From: Syntrophomonadaceae bacterium
GTDB taxonomy: Bacteria > Bacillota > Dethiobacteria > DTU022 > PWGO01
Length of the DNA stretch: 38,291 nucleotides
Assembly: GCA_003550565.1 (NCBI GenBank)
Contig: PUKQ01000225.1
Span: 1-38,291, forward strand
Direction: 5' to 3'
Below are positions 9,242 to 20,523 of the stretch, one piece after another; the stretch's first letter is position 1; every line of letters starts with the position of its first letter. The notes under the pieces were generated by a model. The model had not been told where the DNA came from, ran no database searches, and saw nothing but the letters and a program-made list of their open reading frames with translations. The position numbers and the translations under genes were made by a program.

Positions 9242-9898
9242 TTATCGATGAATAAAAACCATGTTATCAAAATTCCGGAGCAAGAGCAAACCCTCCGGTC
9301 CACTCTTTTCCGGATGAAACTGAACCCCCATAAGATTTCCGTGGGCCACAGCGGAAGTGAACTGGCTCCCGTAAAAAGTTAACGCAAGCCTTACCTGTGG
9401 TTCCAGGGGCTGCACATAATATGAATGGGTGAAATAAAAATAAGGATCTTCCGGTAAACCTTTAAATAGTGGATGACCTTTTTGCTGCAAATAAACCCGG
9501 TTCCAACCAACGTGGGGCACCGGTTGGCCGGCGGGTAAAAGCTTTACCTCACCCGGGATAATATTCAACCCGGGTATCACCTTCGTTTCGCACTCAGAGC
9601 ATTCCTCGCTACTGCTAAAAAGAAGCTGCAATCCTAAGCAAATCCCCAAAAAAGGCTTTCCGGACTCTATCGTTTCCCGGAGTATCTGAACCAGGCCATT
9701 TTTCTGCAGTATCATCATGGCATAGGCAAAAGAGCCCACCCCGGGGAAAACAACTCCCGCCGCCTTTTTGATTACATTTGCCTCATGGGTGACAATTGCC
9801 TTCCGACCTGCTTTTTCCAACGCCTTGTACACACTGCCGATGTTGGCGATACCACTGTCCACCAGGGCAATATAATTACTGTTACCTTTTGGAGGCAT
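9242..9898 (-). CDS. hisH: Imidazole glycerol phosphate synthase glutaminase subunit
   Basis: DSGIANIGSVYKALE, FPGVGSFAYAM, FLGICLGLQLLF, VPHVGWN, GVQFHPEKSG. Confidence 0.94.
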   Translation of the reverse strand: MPPKGNSNYIALVDSGIANIGSVYKALEKAGRKAIVTHEANVIKKAAGVVFPGVGSFAYAMMILQKNGLVQILRETIESGKPFLGICLGLQLLFSSSEECSECETKVIPGLNIIPGEVKLLPAGQPVPHVGWNRVYLQQKGHPLFKGLPEDPYFYFTHSYYVQPLEPQVRLALTFYGSQFTSAVAHGNLMGVQFHPEKSGPEGLLLLRNFDNMVFIHR

Positions 9899-9960
9899 TA
9901 ATCGTTCATCCTTCCTAATTTATTACTCAAGAAAAAATACCTCTTCCGTTTTACATAAAC

Positions 9961-11202
9961 CTACCTGTTTATAGCAGTCTTCACCGGTTCCTGGCGGCGG
10001 ATTTCCTGGAATATTTCACCGAGGCGACTAATTCCCTTGTGGATATCCTCTACGGAAGGTTGACTGAAAGAGAACCGGGCAGTGTGAGTGCCCTCACCGT
10101 TGCTATAAAAACCCTGGCCGTGTACAAAAGCTACTTTACGTTCAATGGCATGAGTAAGGATTTCATAAGCCGGTGGATAGTAATCCGGGAAGGTTACCCA
10201 AACAAAAAATCCTCCCTGGGGCCGTGTATAGTTTATCTCCGGGGGGAAGGACTGCTTCATGTTGTAAAACAATGCATCCCTCTTCTGCCGGTAAAGACCA
10301 ATAATGCGAGAAAGGTTTTCATCCACATAGCCGTCAAGGGCCATGCGATAAACAAGCCTTTGCCCCAGAGAGCCGGAGCACAAATCCGCCGACTGTTTTA
10401 ACATTATTAGTTTTTCTACCAAGAGAGGCGCTCCCACAATCCAACCCACGCGTATGCCCGGAATAAATATTTTGGAATACGATCCGATATAAATAACCCG
10501 TGATTCCGTATCCAGGGATTTATAACTGGGGGGAATAGTCCCTTCGTAACAAATTTCCCCGTAGGGATTATCTTCCAAGATAAGAAAGTTGTATCGCGAG
10601 GCCAGATCCAGTATCTTGCGCCGGCGGTCTTCCGTCGTAGTATAGCCGGTAGGGTTTTGGAAATTGGGCACCGTGTAGAAAAGCTTGGGTGTCTTACCCT
10701 GCTTCTCCAATCTGGACAAAGCCCTCTCCATCTTCTGCGGGCAAGCGCCGTTTTTATCCACAACCACGCCCACCGGCTCTCCTCCGCAAGACTGAATGGC
10801 TCCCATACCGCCGATATATGCGGGTTCTTCTACCAGGACGGGATCTCCGGGATCAACCAGCAATCGTGATATTAAATCCAGCGCCTGCTGGGTACCACTG
10901 GTTACTACAATATCTTCCGCTTCACAACGCACTCCTTCCCGTCGCATTTTGCGGGCAATAAAGGTCCGCAGCTCATAATTTCCCTCTGTGGGAGTATATT
11001 GAAGGGCATAGCGTCCTTCCTCTTCAATTAGTTCAGATATAGCCCTGGAAATATCCTCCCGGGGAAAGTAGTCACTGTCCGGGAAACCACCGGCAAAAGA
11101 AATTACCTCCGGGCGTTCGGTGAGGCTAAAGAAACCACGGATTTGAGAACCCTTCACCCGGCCTACACGACTGGCAAACTTTTCTGACCAAGACAACTCC
11201 AT
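9961..11202 (-). CDS. PLP-dependent aminotransferase, class I/II (2-aminoadipate/alanine-type fold I family)
   Basis: ISFAGGFPDSDYFP, YTPTEGNYELR, VTSGTQQALDLISRLLVDPGDPV, PNFQNPTGYT, EDNPYGEICYEG, GSYSKIFIPGIRVGW. Confidence 0.9.
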   Translation of the reverse strand: MELSWSEKFASRVGRVKGSQIRGFFSLTERPEVISFAGGFPDSDYFPREDISRAISELIEEEGRYALQYTPTEGNYELRTFIARKMRREGVRCEAEDIVVTSGTQQALDLISRLLVDPGDPVLVEEPAYIGGMGAIQSCGGEPVGVVVDKNGACPQKMERALSRLEKQGKTPKLFYTVPNFQNPTGYTTTEDRRRKILDLASRYNFLILEDNPYGEICYEGTIPPSYKSLDTESRVIYIGSYSKIFIPGIRVGWIVGAPLLVEKLIMLKQSADLCSGSLGQRLVYRMALDGYVDENLSRIIGLYRQKRDALFYNMKQSFPPEINYTRPQGGFFVWVTFPDYYPPAYEILTHAIERKVAFVHGQGFYSNGEGTHTARFSFSQPSVEDIHKGISRLGEIFQEIRRQEPVKTAINR

Positions 11203-11267
11203 AAGACCAACCCCCCGTTACTTAATTGTTCTAAAACGCCTTTAACCGTTCCCAAGGCAAACTACGT

Positions 11268-11296
11268 AAAAAACCCGCCTCCTATTACCAGAGACG
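11268..11296 (-). terminator. Intrinsic terminator of the T-box leader
   Basis: Minus-strand CCGTCTC tggtaatag GAGGCGG G TTTTTT: 7-bp stem and U-tract, 66 nt before the aminotransferase start. Confidence 0.88.
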
Positions 11297-11562
11297 GATT
11301 GCTTTCTATCCCGCGGTACCACTCCGCTTGCTCCCTTCTCCTTTTGCTGGGAGCAGGGAACCACCTCTTATTTGATAACGGTGGTTCAATATCACCGATA
11401 CTGCTTACCATCCGAAAAAAACCGGGCTTCGGCAGCTAACTCCGGGGCGGCTTATCCTTGAATTATTCCGGGGCTCTTTCAGCCTTTGAAACCCCTCTCT
11501 GCAGGAAATTGCTCAAGCTTTTTCCCCTTCATCGCAAACCTATTAAACTTTCTTTCTTTGAT
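11268..11562 (-). promoter_or_regulatory. T-box riboswitch leader; specifier read as GCC (Ala)
   Basis: On the minus strand: GCGATGAAGGGG..., AGAGAG, GGCTGAAAGAGCC apical loop, GATAA-GCC-GCCCCGGAGT specifier region (codon at 11451-11449), T-box GGAGTGGTACCGCGG (11325-11311), then a terminator. Confidence 0.92.
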
Positions 11563-11568
11563 GTTTAT

Positions 11569-11596
11569 ATTATAGATAAGCACATTTGCCTATCAA
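11569..11596 (-). promoter_or_regulatory. Candidate sigma-A promoter for the T-box leader
   Basis: Minus-strand TTGATA - 16 nt - TATAAT immediately upstream of the T-box leader. Confidence 0.6.
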
Positions 11597-11736
11597 CAAT
11601 AAACATAATCAATTATTTAAAAAAGATTTATCTCCACAATGTGAAATCTGATTTAATAATATGATAAAATAAATTTAATGTCAATACCAAAGTGCATATT
11701 TAGCAATAATTTCTTATTTCTTATTTTTCCCCTGAA

Positions 11737-12570
11737 TTAATCAAAATTACTAAAACCCATACTGCTTGATATCTTTAAAGCTGTATCCTTTACCAATTCC
11801 GCCAGTTCATTTTTAATATAATAACTGGTCATTCTATTGCTTGGCCCTGAAATACTAATACTGGCAATTACCTCGCCTGTATGATTAAAAATGGGAGCAG
11901 CCACACAGTGTACGTGTTCTTCCATCTCGCCCCAGTCAAAAGCATAACCTTCTTTTTTTATTTTCTCTAATTCTTTATTCAAGTAAAATATATCTACTAT
12001 AGTTTCATTGGTATACTTCTCTAACTTAAGTTTCCCCACTACATCATCCAATTTGCTCTGGGGAAGATTAGCCAGCAAGCATTTACCAGTAGCAGTACAA
12101 TGTACCGGTGCCCTATTTCCTACTTGAGCTAACATATTTACGATAATCATGCGTTTTGATTCCACCTGATCAATATACACGACTTCAGTTTCGTCGAGGA
12201 CTGCCAAATTGGTGGTTTCATTACATTCTTCTACCAAAGCTTCCAGGTAGGGCCTGGCAATTGTGCGAACATCGTAATAATATTTAGAAGCATTGCCTAC
12301 CTCTAAAAGCTTTAAGCCAAGCCGGTATTTACTCGTTTCAGCCTCTTGTTCTACATATCCGCGATACAATAGTGTAGCCAACAACCTGTGAACCGTGCTT
12401 ACCTTTAATCCCACTTTAGAGGCCAACTCAGAAATAGATATGGGCTCCCCTGCATAAGCCATTTCTTCCAAAATTTTCAGTGCCCTTTCAACAGACTGAA
12501 CACTTTTAAACTCTTTTTCCTTATTGTCATTATCACCCTTAATATCATTTTTCGTGGAACCGTTTTTCAT
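11737..12570 (-). CDS. IclR family transcriptional regulator
   Basis: SVQSVERALKILEEMA..., HTH ISELASKVGLKVSTVHRLLATLLYRGYVEQ, effector domain APVHCTATGKCLLA. Confidence 0.93.
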   Translation of the reverse strand: MKNGSTKNDIKGDNDNKEKEFKSVQSVERALKILEEMAYAGEPISISELASKVGLKVSTVHRLLATLLYRGYVEQEAETSKYRLGLKLLEVGNASKYYYDVRTIARPYLEALVEECNETTNLAVLDETEVVYIDQVESKRMIIVNMLAQVGNRAPVHCTATGKCLLANLPQSKLDDVVGKLKLEKYTNETIVDIFYLNKELEKIKKEGYAFDWGEMEEHVHCVAAPIFNHTGEVIASISISGPSNRMTSYYIKNELAELVKDTALKISSSMGFSNFD

Positions 12571-12833
12571 TATTATATATCTCCTCCAAAAATAATCCTC
12601 TTGTTATTCCAAAAGAATAAATTTATTATTATTCTTACTTGAATATAATGATTGTATGTTTTTTTATAATTTTTGTCAACGCACACCCTTCAACATTTAG
12701 CGCTAACAGGTATACTCAATATATTATTTTTTCTCCTCATAACTATGGCATATTTATATTCTTAAAGTTATAATCAGTTATATAAGAAATTAATTAAATA
12801 GAATTTTAATTTTATGTCAATGTCAAGGCCTGA

Positions 12834-14486
<1,653 letters not shown>

Positions 14487-14546
14487 AGATCTGTAGTTTA
14501 TATCCTAATACCGTCGGGGCAAGAACTACAATGGTAGAATCCTTAT

Positions 14547-15431
14547 CTATATTCCTCGTTCCTGCATCCGCTCAGATAATTCCAGAGTAGAAATCTCTAC
14601 CCCCGGCATTGCGATACCAATACCATGCGAAACCTCGGCCAGCAAAGCAGCATCATCATAATACATGGCGCCTTTAACAATAGCTTCCGCCCGTGCCTGT
14701 GGATCCGTTGATTTAAAAATACCTGAACCGACAAAAACTCCGTCAGCACCTAATTGCATCATTAAAGAAGCATCCGCTGGAGTAGCTACCCCCCCGGCGG
14801 CAAAGTTAACTACCGGCAATCTTCCTTCTTCTTTAATCATTCTCAAAAGCTCAACAGGCACCCCCAATTCCTTGGCCAAATTCACCAGTTCTTCATTGGG
14901 GGTCTGAAGTACCTGCCTTAAGTCCGCATTAACACGTCTTATGTGACGCACTGCTTCTACTATGTTTCCGGTACCGGGTTCTCCCTTGGTTCGAATCATG
15001 GCTGCCCCTTCTGCTATTCGGCGCAGAGCTTCTCCCAAGTTTTTCGCCCCACAAACAAAGGGTACTTTAAAATTACCCTTATCGATATGATATGTCTCAT
15101 CTGCAGGGGTTAGCACTTCACTTTCATCGATATAGTCCACCCCGAGTTCTTCAAGAATCTGCGCTTCTGCCACATGGCCAATCCTGGCCTTGGCCATTAC
15201 TGGAATAGTGACAGCATCCATTATACGTCTGATTATATCCGGATCAGCCATCCGCGCTACCCCGCCTGCTGCCCGGATATCTGCAGGCACTCTTTCCAGG
15301 GCCATTACTGCCACGGCACCTGAATTTTCCGCAATACGGGCCTCTTCAGGGGTAGTAACATCCATGATAACGCCGCCTTTTTGCATCTGGGCCATTCCCT
15401 TTTTCACCCTATCTGTTCCTTCTTCTTTCAT
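14547..15431 (-). CDS. pdxS: Pyridoxal 5'-phosphate synthase lyase subunit
   Basis: [94 protein letters not shown] at 15431 with GGAGGA RBS. Confidence 0.96.
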   Translation of the reverse strand: MKEEGTDRVKKGMAQMQKGGVIMDVTTPEEARIAENSGAVAVMALERVPADIRAAGGVARMADPDIIRRIMDAVTIPVMAKARIGHVAEAQILEELGVDYIDESEVLTPADETYHIDKGNFKVPFVCGAKNLGEALRRIAEGAAMIRTKGEPGTGNIVEAVRHIRRVNADLRQVLQTPNEELVNLAKELGVPVELLRMIKEEGRLPVVNFAAGGVATPADASLMMQLGADGVFVGSGIFKSTDPQARAEAIVKGAMYYDDAALLAEVSHGIGIAMPGVEISTLELSERMQERGI

Positions 15432-15895
15432 GCAGCTTTCCTCCTTCAACCATAGATCACTTTCATTAAATATTTATTTTTACAAAGCTTCATAAATTCT
15501 CCACCCATTATTCCTCAAAGAAAAAGTCAATAATGCAAGTTAATTATAATTATGCAAATCCGGCAGAAATTTTCAACACTCTACAAGTTTATTTTAACAC
15601 AGGGCTTTAACTATTTGTAAATGAAATAAATGATATACTAACAAAATATTTTCGAAATTACAAGTGTTTATAAGTCTTATATTTCCCTAAACTGCACGGA
15701 TAAAAACAATATTAAGTAAGTCGAGAAGGATTTTATTCTACCTTTAACGAAAATACCATATGTATTTTATAACAAATATTATGCAGCAAAAGCAAGTATA
15801 AATCAATTAAAATATCCCCGCCATGATGCCTAAAAAACTAATTGCTCATTTTAATTTGAAAATGGCACCTTAAAGACTGGAGGTATATAGCATTA

Positions 15896-16705
15896 ATGGA
15901 TAAAATTGCTCTTATCGGGGGAACCGGGCTTTATAAGCTGGATTTCATAGATAACGTAGAAAAACTAAAAATTGAAACCCATTATGGGGAAACAGAAGTT
16001 AGAAAAGCAACTGTCCAGGATAGGGAAATATATTTTATGGCTCGCCACGGTATTGACCACCGCCTTCCTCCCCACTTGATAAATTATCGCAGCAATATAG
16101 CCGCCCTCAAAGTATTGGAAGTAGAAATGGCCTTATCAACAGCGGCTGTGGGATCATTGTGTGAAGAAATGCCTCCGGGCACGCTGGTTGTTATCGATCA
16201 ATTTATGGATTTAACTAAAAGCCGCGACATCACCTACTACGATGGTACTGACCTACCCGTGGTCCATACGGATTTTACCGAGCCCTATTGCCCCGAACTC
16301 CGCCAACTTTTAATAGATGAATGCCAGAGAAACGGCGGAGAATTTAGAAAGCAGGGAACCTACGTTACAACGGAAGGCCCCCGTTTTGAGACTCCGGCAG
16401 AAATAAAAGCCCTCTCTTTCTTAGGCGGAGAACTGGTGGGTATGACCAACGTTCCCGAGGTCATCCTTTCTCGGGAAGCAGGGATATGTTATGCCACTTT
16501 AGCCCTGGTAACCAATTTTGCTGCCGGCATATCACCTCACTTTCTTACCCATGAAGAAGTTCTACAGGTAATGAAGGAACAAAGCCGGAGAGTCAATGAT
16601 ATCTTCCATTCTTGCATTCTAAACTTCCCCCGGGAAACAAATTGCCGTTGCCGAGAAGCAGGTAAATACTTTAAAATAGACGGGAAGGTAACTAATGATA
16701 ATTAA
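15896..16705 (+). CDS. S-methyl-5'-thioadenosine/S-methyl-5'-thioinosine phosphorylase family protein
   Basis: IALIGGTGLYKL, FMARHGIDHRLPPHLINYRSNI, YVTTEGPRFETPAEIKA, VGMTNVPEVILSREAGICYATLALVTNFAAGIS. Confidence 0.9.
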   Translation: MDKIALIGGTGLYKLDFIDNVEKLKIETHYGETEVRKATVQDREIYFMARHGIDHRLPPHLINYRSNIAALKVLEVEMALSTAAVGSLCEEMPPGTLVVIDQFMDLTKSRDITYYDGTDLPVVHTDFTEPYCPELRQLLIDECQRNGGEFRKQGTYVTTEGPRFETPAEIKALSFLGGELVGMTNVPEVILSREAGICYATLALVTNFAAGISPHFLTHEEVLQVMKEQSRRVNDIFHSCILNFPRETNCRCREAGKYFKIDGKVTNDN

Positions 16706-16769
16706 CTGCTCCTAAAAAATAAATTTAGGGGTCAGCCCTTATTAACCGTTCATGGAAGGGAAGCATACG

Positions 16770-18107
16770 ATGCCTGATTTTATCATATACAACACCACCA
16801 TATTAAGTATGGATGAAGGAAAACCTCATAACGTAATTCAAGGCAATCTCCATATTAAGGACGGCATAATTACCGGCATTGCCCCCCCATCGTTATACAA
16901 TTCCACCGAAAACAATAAACGAGAAACTGCTCTCATTGACGGAAGCAATTTCATCATCATGCCCGGGCTGGTTAATTGCCACGGACACGCGGCTATGAGC
17001 CTTTTTCGCGGCATTGCCGATGATCTCCCCTTGCATGAATGGCTCATAAAAAATATCTGGCCGAAAGAGTTCCGTTTAAAGAAAGAAGATGTTTACTGGG
17101 GCACCATGCTTAGCATTGCAGAAATGATTCGCAGCGGAACTACCACATTTACAGATATGTATTTTCTTATGGAAGAAGTGGCAAAAGCAATAGAAGTAAG
17201 CGGCATGCGGGGTGTTCTGTCACGTGGTATGGGCGGAATCGGTATCATGAAAAAAAATGCCTGGCGAGAAACCAATAATCTCATCAATAACTGGCAAGGC
17301 AAAGCCAATGGGCGAATTAAAATTATTTTAGGCCCTCATGCGGTTTATACTTGCTCTCCGGATTATCTAAAAAAAATTAGAGATTTTGCCGCCAAAGTAA
17401 ACTTGCCACTCCAAATTCATTTGAGCGAAACAAAATGGGAAGTAGATCATTCTATGAAAAAGTATGGATTAACTCCGGTGGAAATGTTAAACAATCTCGG
17501 TATCTTCGAGCACCAAGTTATTTGTTCTCACTGTGTTCACCTGAGCATAAATGACCTTCGTATTTTTGAAAACAAAAAACCCGGTATTGTTCACAATCCC
17601 AGCAGCAATTTAAAGTTGGGTAGTGGAATCGCGCCGGTAAAAACACTGCTGGAAGCAGGATTAAATGTTGGGTTAGGAACCGATGGCGCAGCCAGTAATA
17701 ACAACCTCAATATGTTCGAAGAAATGCATATTGCCTCCCTGCTGGCCAAAGGAATAAATAATGATCCTACTCAGATCCCGGCGCGGACTTCCCTGGAAAT
17801 GGCCACATGCAAGGGTGCCGAAATATTGGGCATACAAAAAATCGGACGCATTAAAGAAGGTTACCGCGCCGATATCATCGGCATTAATAAAAAACGTCCG
17901 CACCTTTCCCCCCTTCACGAAGTTGAAGCCCAGCTAGTTTACTCTGCTATCGGATCTGATGTAGAATTAGTAATGGTAGACGGAAAGCTATTAATGAATA
18001 AAGGAGAACTCCTTACCCTTGACGAAGAAAGGATCATGCATGAAGCTGAAAAACGCGCTTTCCGTTTTAAGCATAAGGGAATTACAAATTTAAAAACATC
18101 GGAGTGA
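16770..18107 (+). CDS. Amidohydrolase, 5-methylthioadenosine/S-adenosylhomocysteine deaminase family
   Basis: MPGLVNCHGHAAMSLFRGIADDLPLHEWL, LQIHLSET, HCVHL, GLGTDGAASNNNLNMFEEM. ATG at 16770 has the best RBS (GGAAGGG); an in-frame ATG is also at 16752. Confidence 0.9.
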   Translation: MPDFIIYNTTILSMDEGKPHNVIQGNLHIKDGIITGIAPPSLYNSTENNKRETALIDGSNFIIMPGLVNCHGHAAMSLFRGIADDLPLHEWLIKNIWPKEFRLKKEDVYWGTMLSIAEMIRSGTTTFTDMYFLMEEVAKAIEVSGMRGVLSRGMGGIGIMKKNAWRETNNLINNWQGKANGRIKIILGPHAVYTCSPDYLKKIRDFAAKVNLPLQIHLSETKWEVDHSMKKYGLTPVEMLNNLGIFEHQVICSHCVHLSINDLRIFENKKPGIVHNPSSNLKLGSGIAPVKTLLEAGLNVGLGTDGAASNNNLNMFEEMHIASLLAKGINNDPTQIPARTSLEMATCKGAEILGIQKIGRIKEGYRADIIGINKKRPHLSPLHEVEAQLVYSAIGSDVELVMVDGKLLMNKGELLTLDEERIMHEAEKRAFRFKHKGITNLKTSE

Positions 18108-18114
18108 AAACAAT

Positions 18115-18918
18115 ATGAGCAAAACCATACTTATAACCAACGACGACGGCATCCAAGCCGAAGGTATTCAGGTATTAAGCCAAAAAATGCACGAAACATT
18201 CGGCGAAAACATTAATCTCGTTATAATTGCCCCGGATCACGAGCAAAGCGCCGTTGGTCATGCCATCACCATGCACCGCCCCCTGCGGGTGGAAACAGTA
18301 AAGTTTTTACACAACAAAGAACTTAACGGCTGGGCTGTAAACGGCACCCCCGCCGCTTGTGTTAAACTCGCCGTGGAAGCTCTTCTTCCCCAAAAGCCGG
18401 ACCTGGTTGTCTCGGGGATAAACCGGGGAAGCAATCTGGGCACAGATGTTATTTATTCAGGCACTGTATCCGCAGCATTAGAAGGCGTTATTTTAGAAAT
18501 CCCCTCCATTGCAGTGTCCCTTACGGAAGTGGGAGAAATCGGCTTTGAGCTTGCTGCCGATTTCACCTGTTATTTTGTTTCTTACGTGTTAAATAACGGG
18601 CTGGAGCCGGAACATCTTCTTAATATTAACGTCCCCCCCGTTAATCGAGGGGAACTTAACGGGGTACGTATAACCAAGTTGGGCGATCGACGCTACCGCA
18701 ATACTTTTCAAAAACGCACCGATCCCCGCGGCAAGAACTATTACTGGCTGGCCGGAGACGTAGTTGAAACCCAATTAGACACGAATTTTGATGTAGGCGC
18801 AATTAAAAATAATTGCATATCCATTACTCCTATCCAATTTGATTTAACCTGCTATGAACTTTTTGAATCTTTGCAGGAAACCGCCCAAAAATTGGAATCT
18901 TCTTTTCTTGAAACCTAA
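18115..18918 (+). CDS. surE: 5'/3'-nucleotidase SurE
   Basis: ILITNDDGIQAEGIQ, APDHEQSAVGHAIT, VNGTPAACVKLA, DLVVSGINRGSNLGTDVIYSGTVSAALEG. Confidence 0.95.
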   Translation: MSKTILITNDDGIQAEGIQVLSQKMHETFGENINLVIIAPDHEQSAVGHAITMHRPLRVETVKFLHNKELNGWAVNGTPAACVKLAVEALLPQKPDLVVSGINRGSNLGTDVIYSGTVSAALEGVILEIPSIAVSLTEVGEIGFELAADFTCYFVSYVLNNGLEPEHLLNINVPPVNRGELNGVRITKLGDRRYRNTFQKRTDPRGKNYYWLAGDVVETQLDTNFDVGAIKNNCISITPIQFDLTCYELFESLQETAQKLESSFLET

Positions 18919-18954
18919 TAAGACAGCATAAATTATTTCAAAGGAGAAACGAAA

Positions 18955-20373
18955 ATGCATAAACTACAGCCAATGGGGCCAAATTGCTATCGCATTCCCA
19001 AAGAAGGAAACATGCGGGTAGAGGCCAGAGTTTATCTCAAAAATGAGATGCTGCCTTCCTTTGAAGAAAGTTCAGCCAGGCAGCTGATGGATGCAGCTTC
19101 CTTGCCCGGAATTTACAAGTACGTCATCGGCATGCCAGATATCCATACCGGCTTCGGGCTTCCCATCGGAGGCATTATGGCCATGGATGCCCAAAATGGA
19201 ATTGTCTCAGCCGGAGCCGTGGGAATGGATATAAACTGCGGGGTGCGGCTATTGAAAACTAACATTCCTGCAAATCAGATCTCTTCTTCTGTTCAGCGAA
19301 AGCTCCTAGAGGCCATAACACATTCTGTTCCCTCCGGCACCGGTAAAAAAAGCAAGCATGCCGGGAGCTCCGGCCCGAAATTAAAAAATATCCTTACCGA
19401 TGGTGTGCCGGTTTTGCTGCAAATGGGCATTGGCAGGTCCGAAGACCTGGAATATATTGAAGAACAAGGAGCTTTCCCCGGAGGTGACCCCGCAGCCGTC
19501 AGCAAAGAAGCGTTATCCCGAGCCGATCAATTATCTACCCTCGGTGGTGGAAATCACTTTATCGAGATCGGATACGTGGCAGAAATTTTTGAGCAAAATA
19601 TTGCCCATCTCATGGGCCTTGAAGAAGGAAATTTAAGCGTTTTAATTCACACCGGCAGCCGTGGTTTTGGCCACCAGATTTGCACAGATTATTCCGAGTC
19701 TATGAAAAAAACAGCCAAACGCAATAAAATTGAGATTCCCACCGCCGGCCTTGCCGGGGCATTTATCGATTCCAAGGAAGGGAAAAACTACTTAGCTGCC
19801 ATGGCCTGCGCTGCAAATTTTGCCTTCTCTAACCGTCACTGGATAACTCACGACATCCGAAATGCTTTTGCGGAAGTTTTGGGTGGAAGTGACACCGATT
19901 ATGATTTGGGCGTCGTTTACGACCTGGCCCATAACATCGCCAAATTTGAAAAACTAAACGGGAAGAAACTGTTGATCCACCGCAAGGGAGCCACCCGCGC
20001 CCTTCCACCGGAACACCATCTTAATCCGCAGAAATACCACTCTACCGGCCACCCCGTTATCATCCCCGGTAGTATGGGCACCTCTTCATACGTGGTTACC
20101 GGCACCCAGAAGACATTCGAAACCTTTTGCTCGGTAAATCACGGCGCCGGCCGTAGATTATCCCGCAAAGCCGCCAAAAAAGAAATTCCTGTAGCTGAAA
20201 TGCAGGAAAAAATGGAAGGAATTATCACTTCGGGGAAACGAATGCAAACTTTTTTGGACGAAGCTCCTCAAGCTTATAAAAATATCGAACAGGTAGTTGA
20301 CACCCTTTCCGAAATAGATATTATCCGTAAAATTGCCCGCTTACACCCCCTTGCCGTGATTAAAGGCGATTAG
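18955..20373 (+). CDS. rtcB: RtcB family RNA-splicing ligase
   Basis: MPDIHTGFGLPIGG, GAVGMDINCGVRLL, TLGGGNHFIEIG, IHTGSRGFGHQI, YDLAHNIAK, VNHGAGRRLSRKAA. Confidence 0.95.
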   Translation: MHKLQPMGPNCYRIPKEGNMRVEARVYLKNEMLPSFEESSARQLMDAASLPGIYKYVIGMPDIHTGFGLPIGGIMAMDAQNGIVSAGAVGMDINCGVRLLKTNIPANQISSSVQRKLLEAITHSVPSGTGKKSKHAGSSGPKLKNILTDGVPVLLQMGIGRSEDLEYIEEQGAFPGGDPAAVSKEALSRADQLSTLGGGNHFIEIGYVAEIFEQNIAHLMGLEEGNLSVLIHTGSRGFGHQICTDYSESMKKTAKRNKIEIPTAGLAGAFIDSKEGKNYLAAMACAANFAFSNRHWITHDIRNAFAEVLGGSDTDYDLGVVYDLAHNIAKFEKLNGKKLLIHRKGATRALPPEHHLNPQKYHSTGHPVIIPGSMGTSSYVVTGTQKTFETFCSVNHGAGRRLSRKAAKKEIPVAEMQEKMEGIITSGKRMQTFLDEAPQAYKNIEQVVDTLSEIDIIRKIARLHPLAVIKGD

Positions 20374-20431
20374 GATTAAATATTTTGCATTCAACGCCCC
20401 TTCCTCTTGACTTATGAACCCCCTAAGCACA

Positions 20432-20461
20432 TTGACATCGTAATCCTTATAAGCTTATAAT
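20432..20461 (+). promoter_or_regulatory. Consensus sigma-A promoter for the glycyl radical enzyme gene
   Basis: TTGACA - 18 nt - TATAAT, both hexamers perfect, about 63 nt before the ATG. Confidence 0.8.
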
Positions 20462-20523
20462 ACAATTACAAAATATTCAGCCAAATAATGTATCCAAACT
20501 AACAGGAGGAAAGGATGGAATAA

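Noticed and set aside
8398-9898. HisF/HisH as WbuZ/WbuY-like surface-sugar amidination proteins
   Set aside because: No WbpG-type or glycosyltransferase genes nearby, and HisF keeps canonical [12 protein letters not shown] and catalytic Asp motifs; standard IGP synthase is preferred.
11449-11451. Histidine-responsive T-box because hisHF are downstream
   Set aside because: No CAC/CAT in the specifier position, and UGGU in the T-box implies discriminator A, not the C of tRNA-His.
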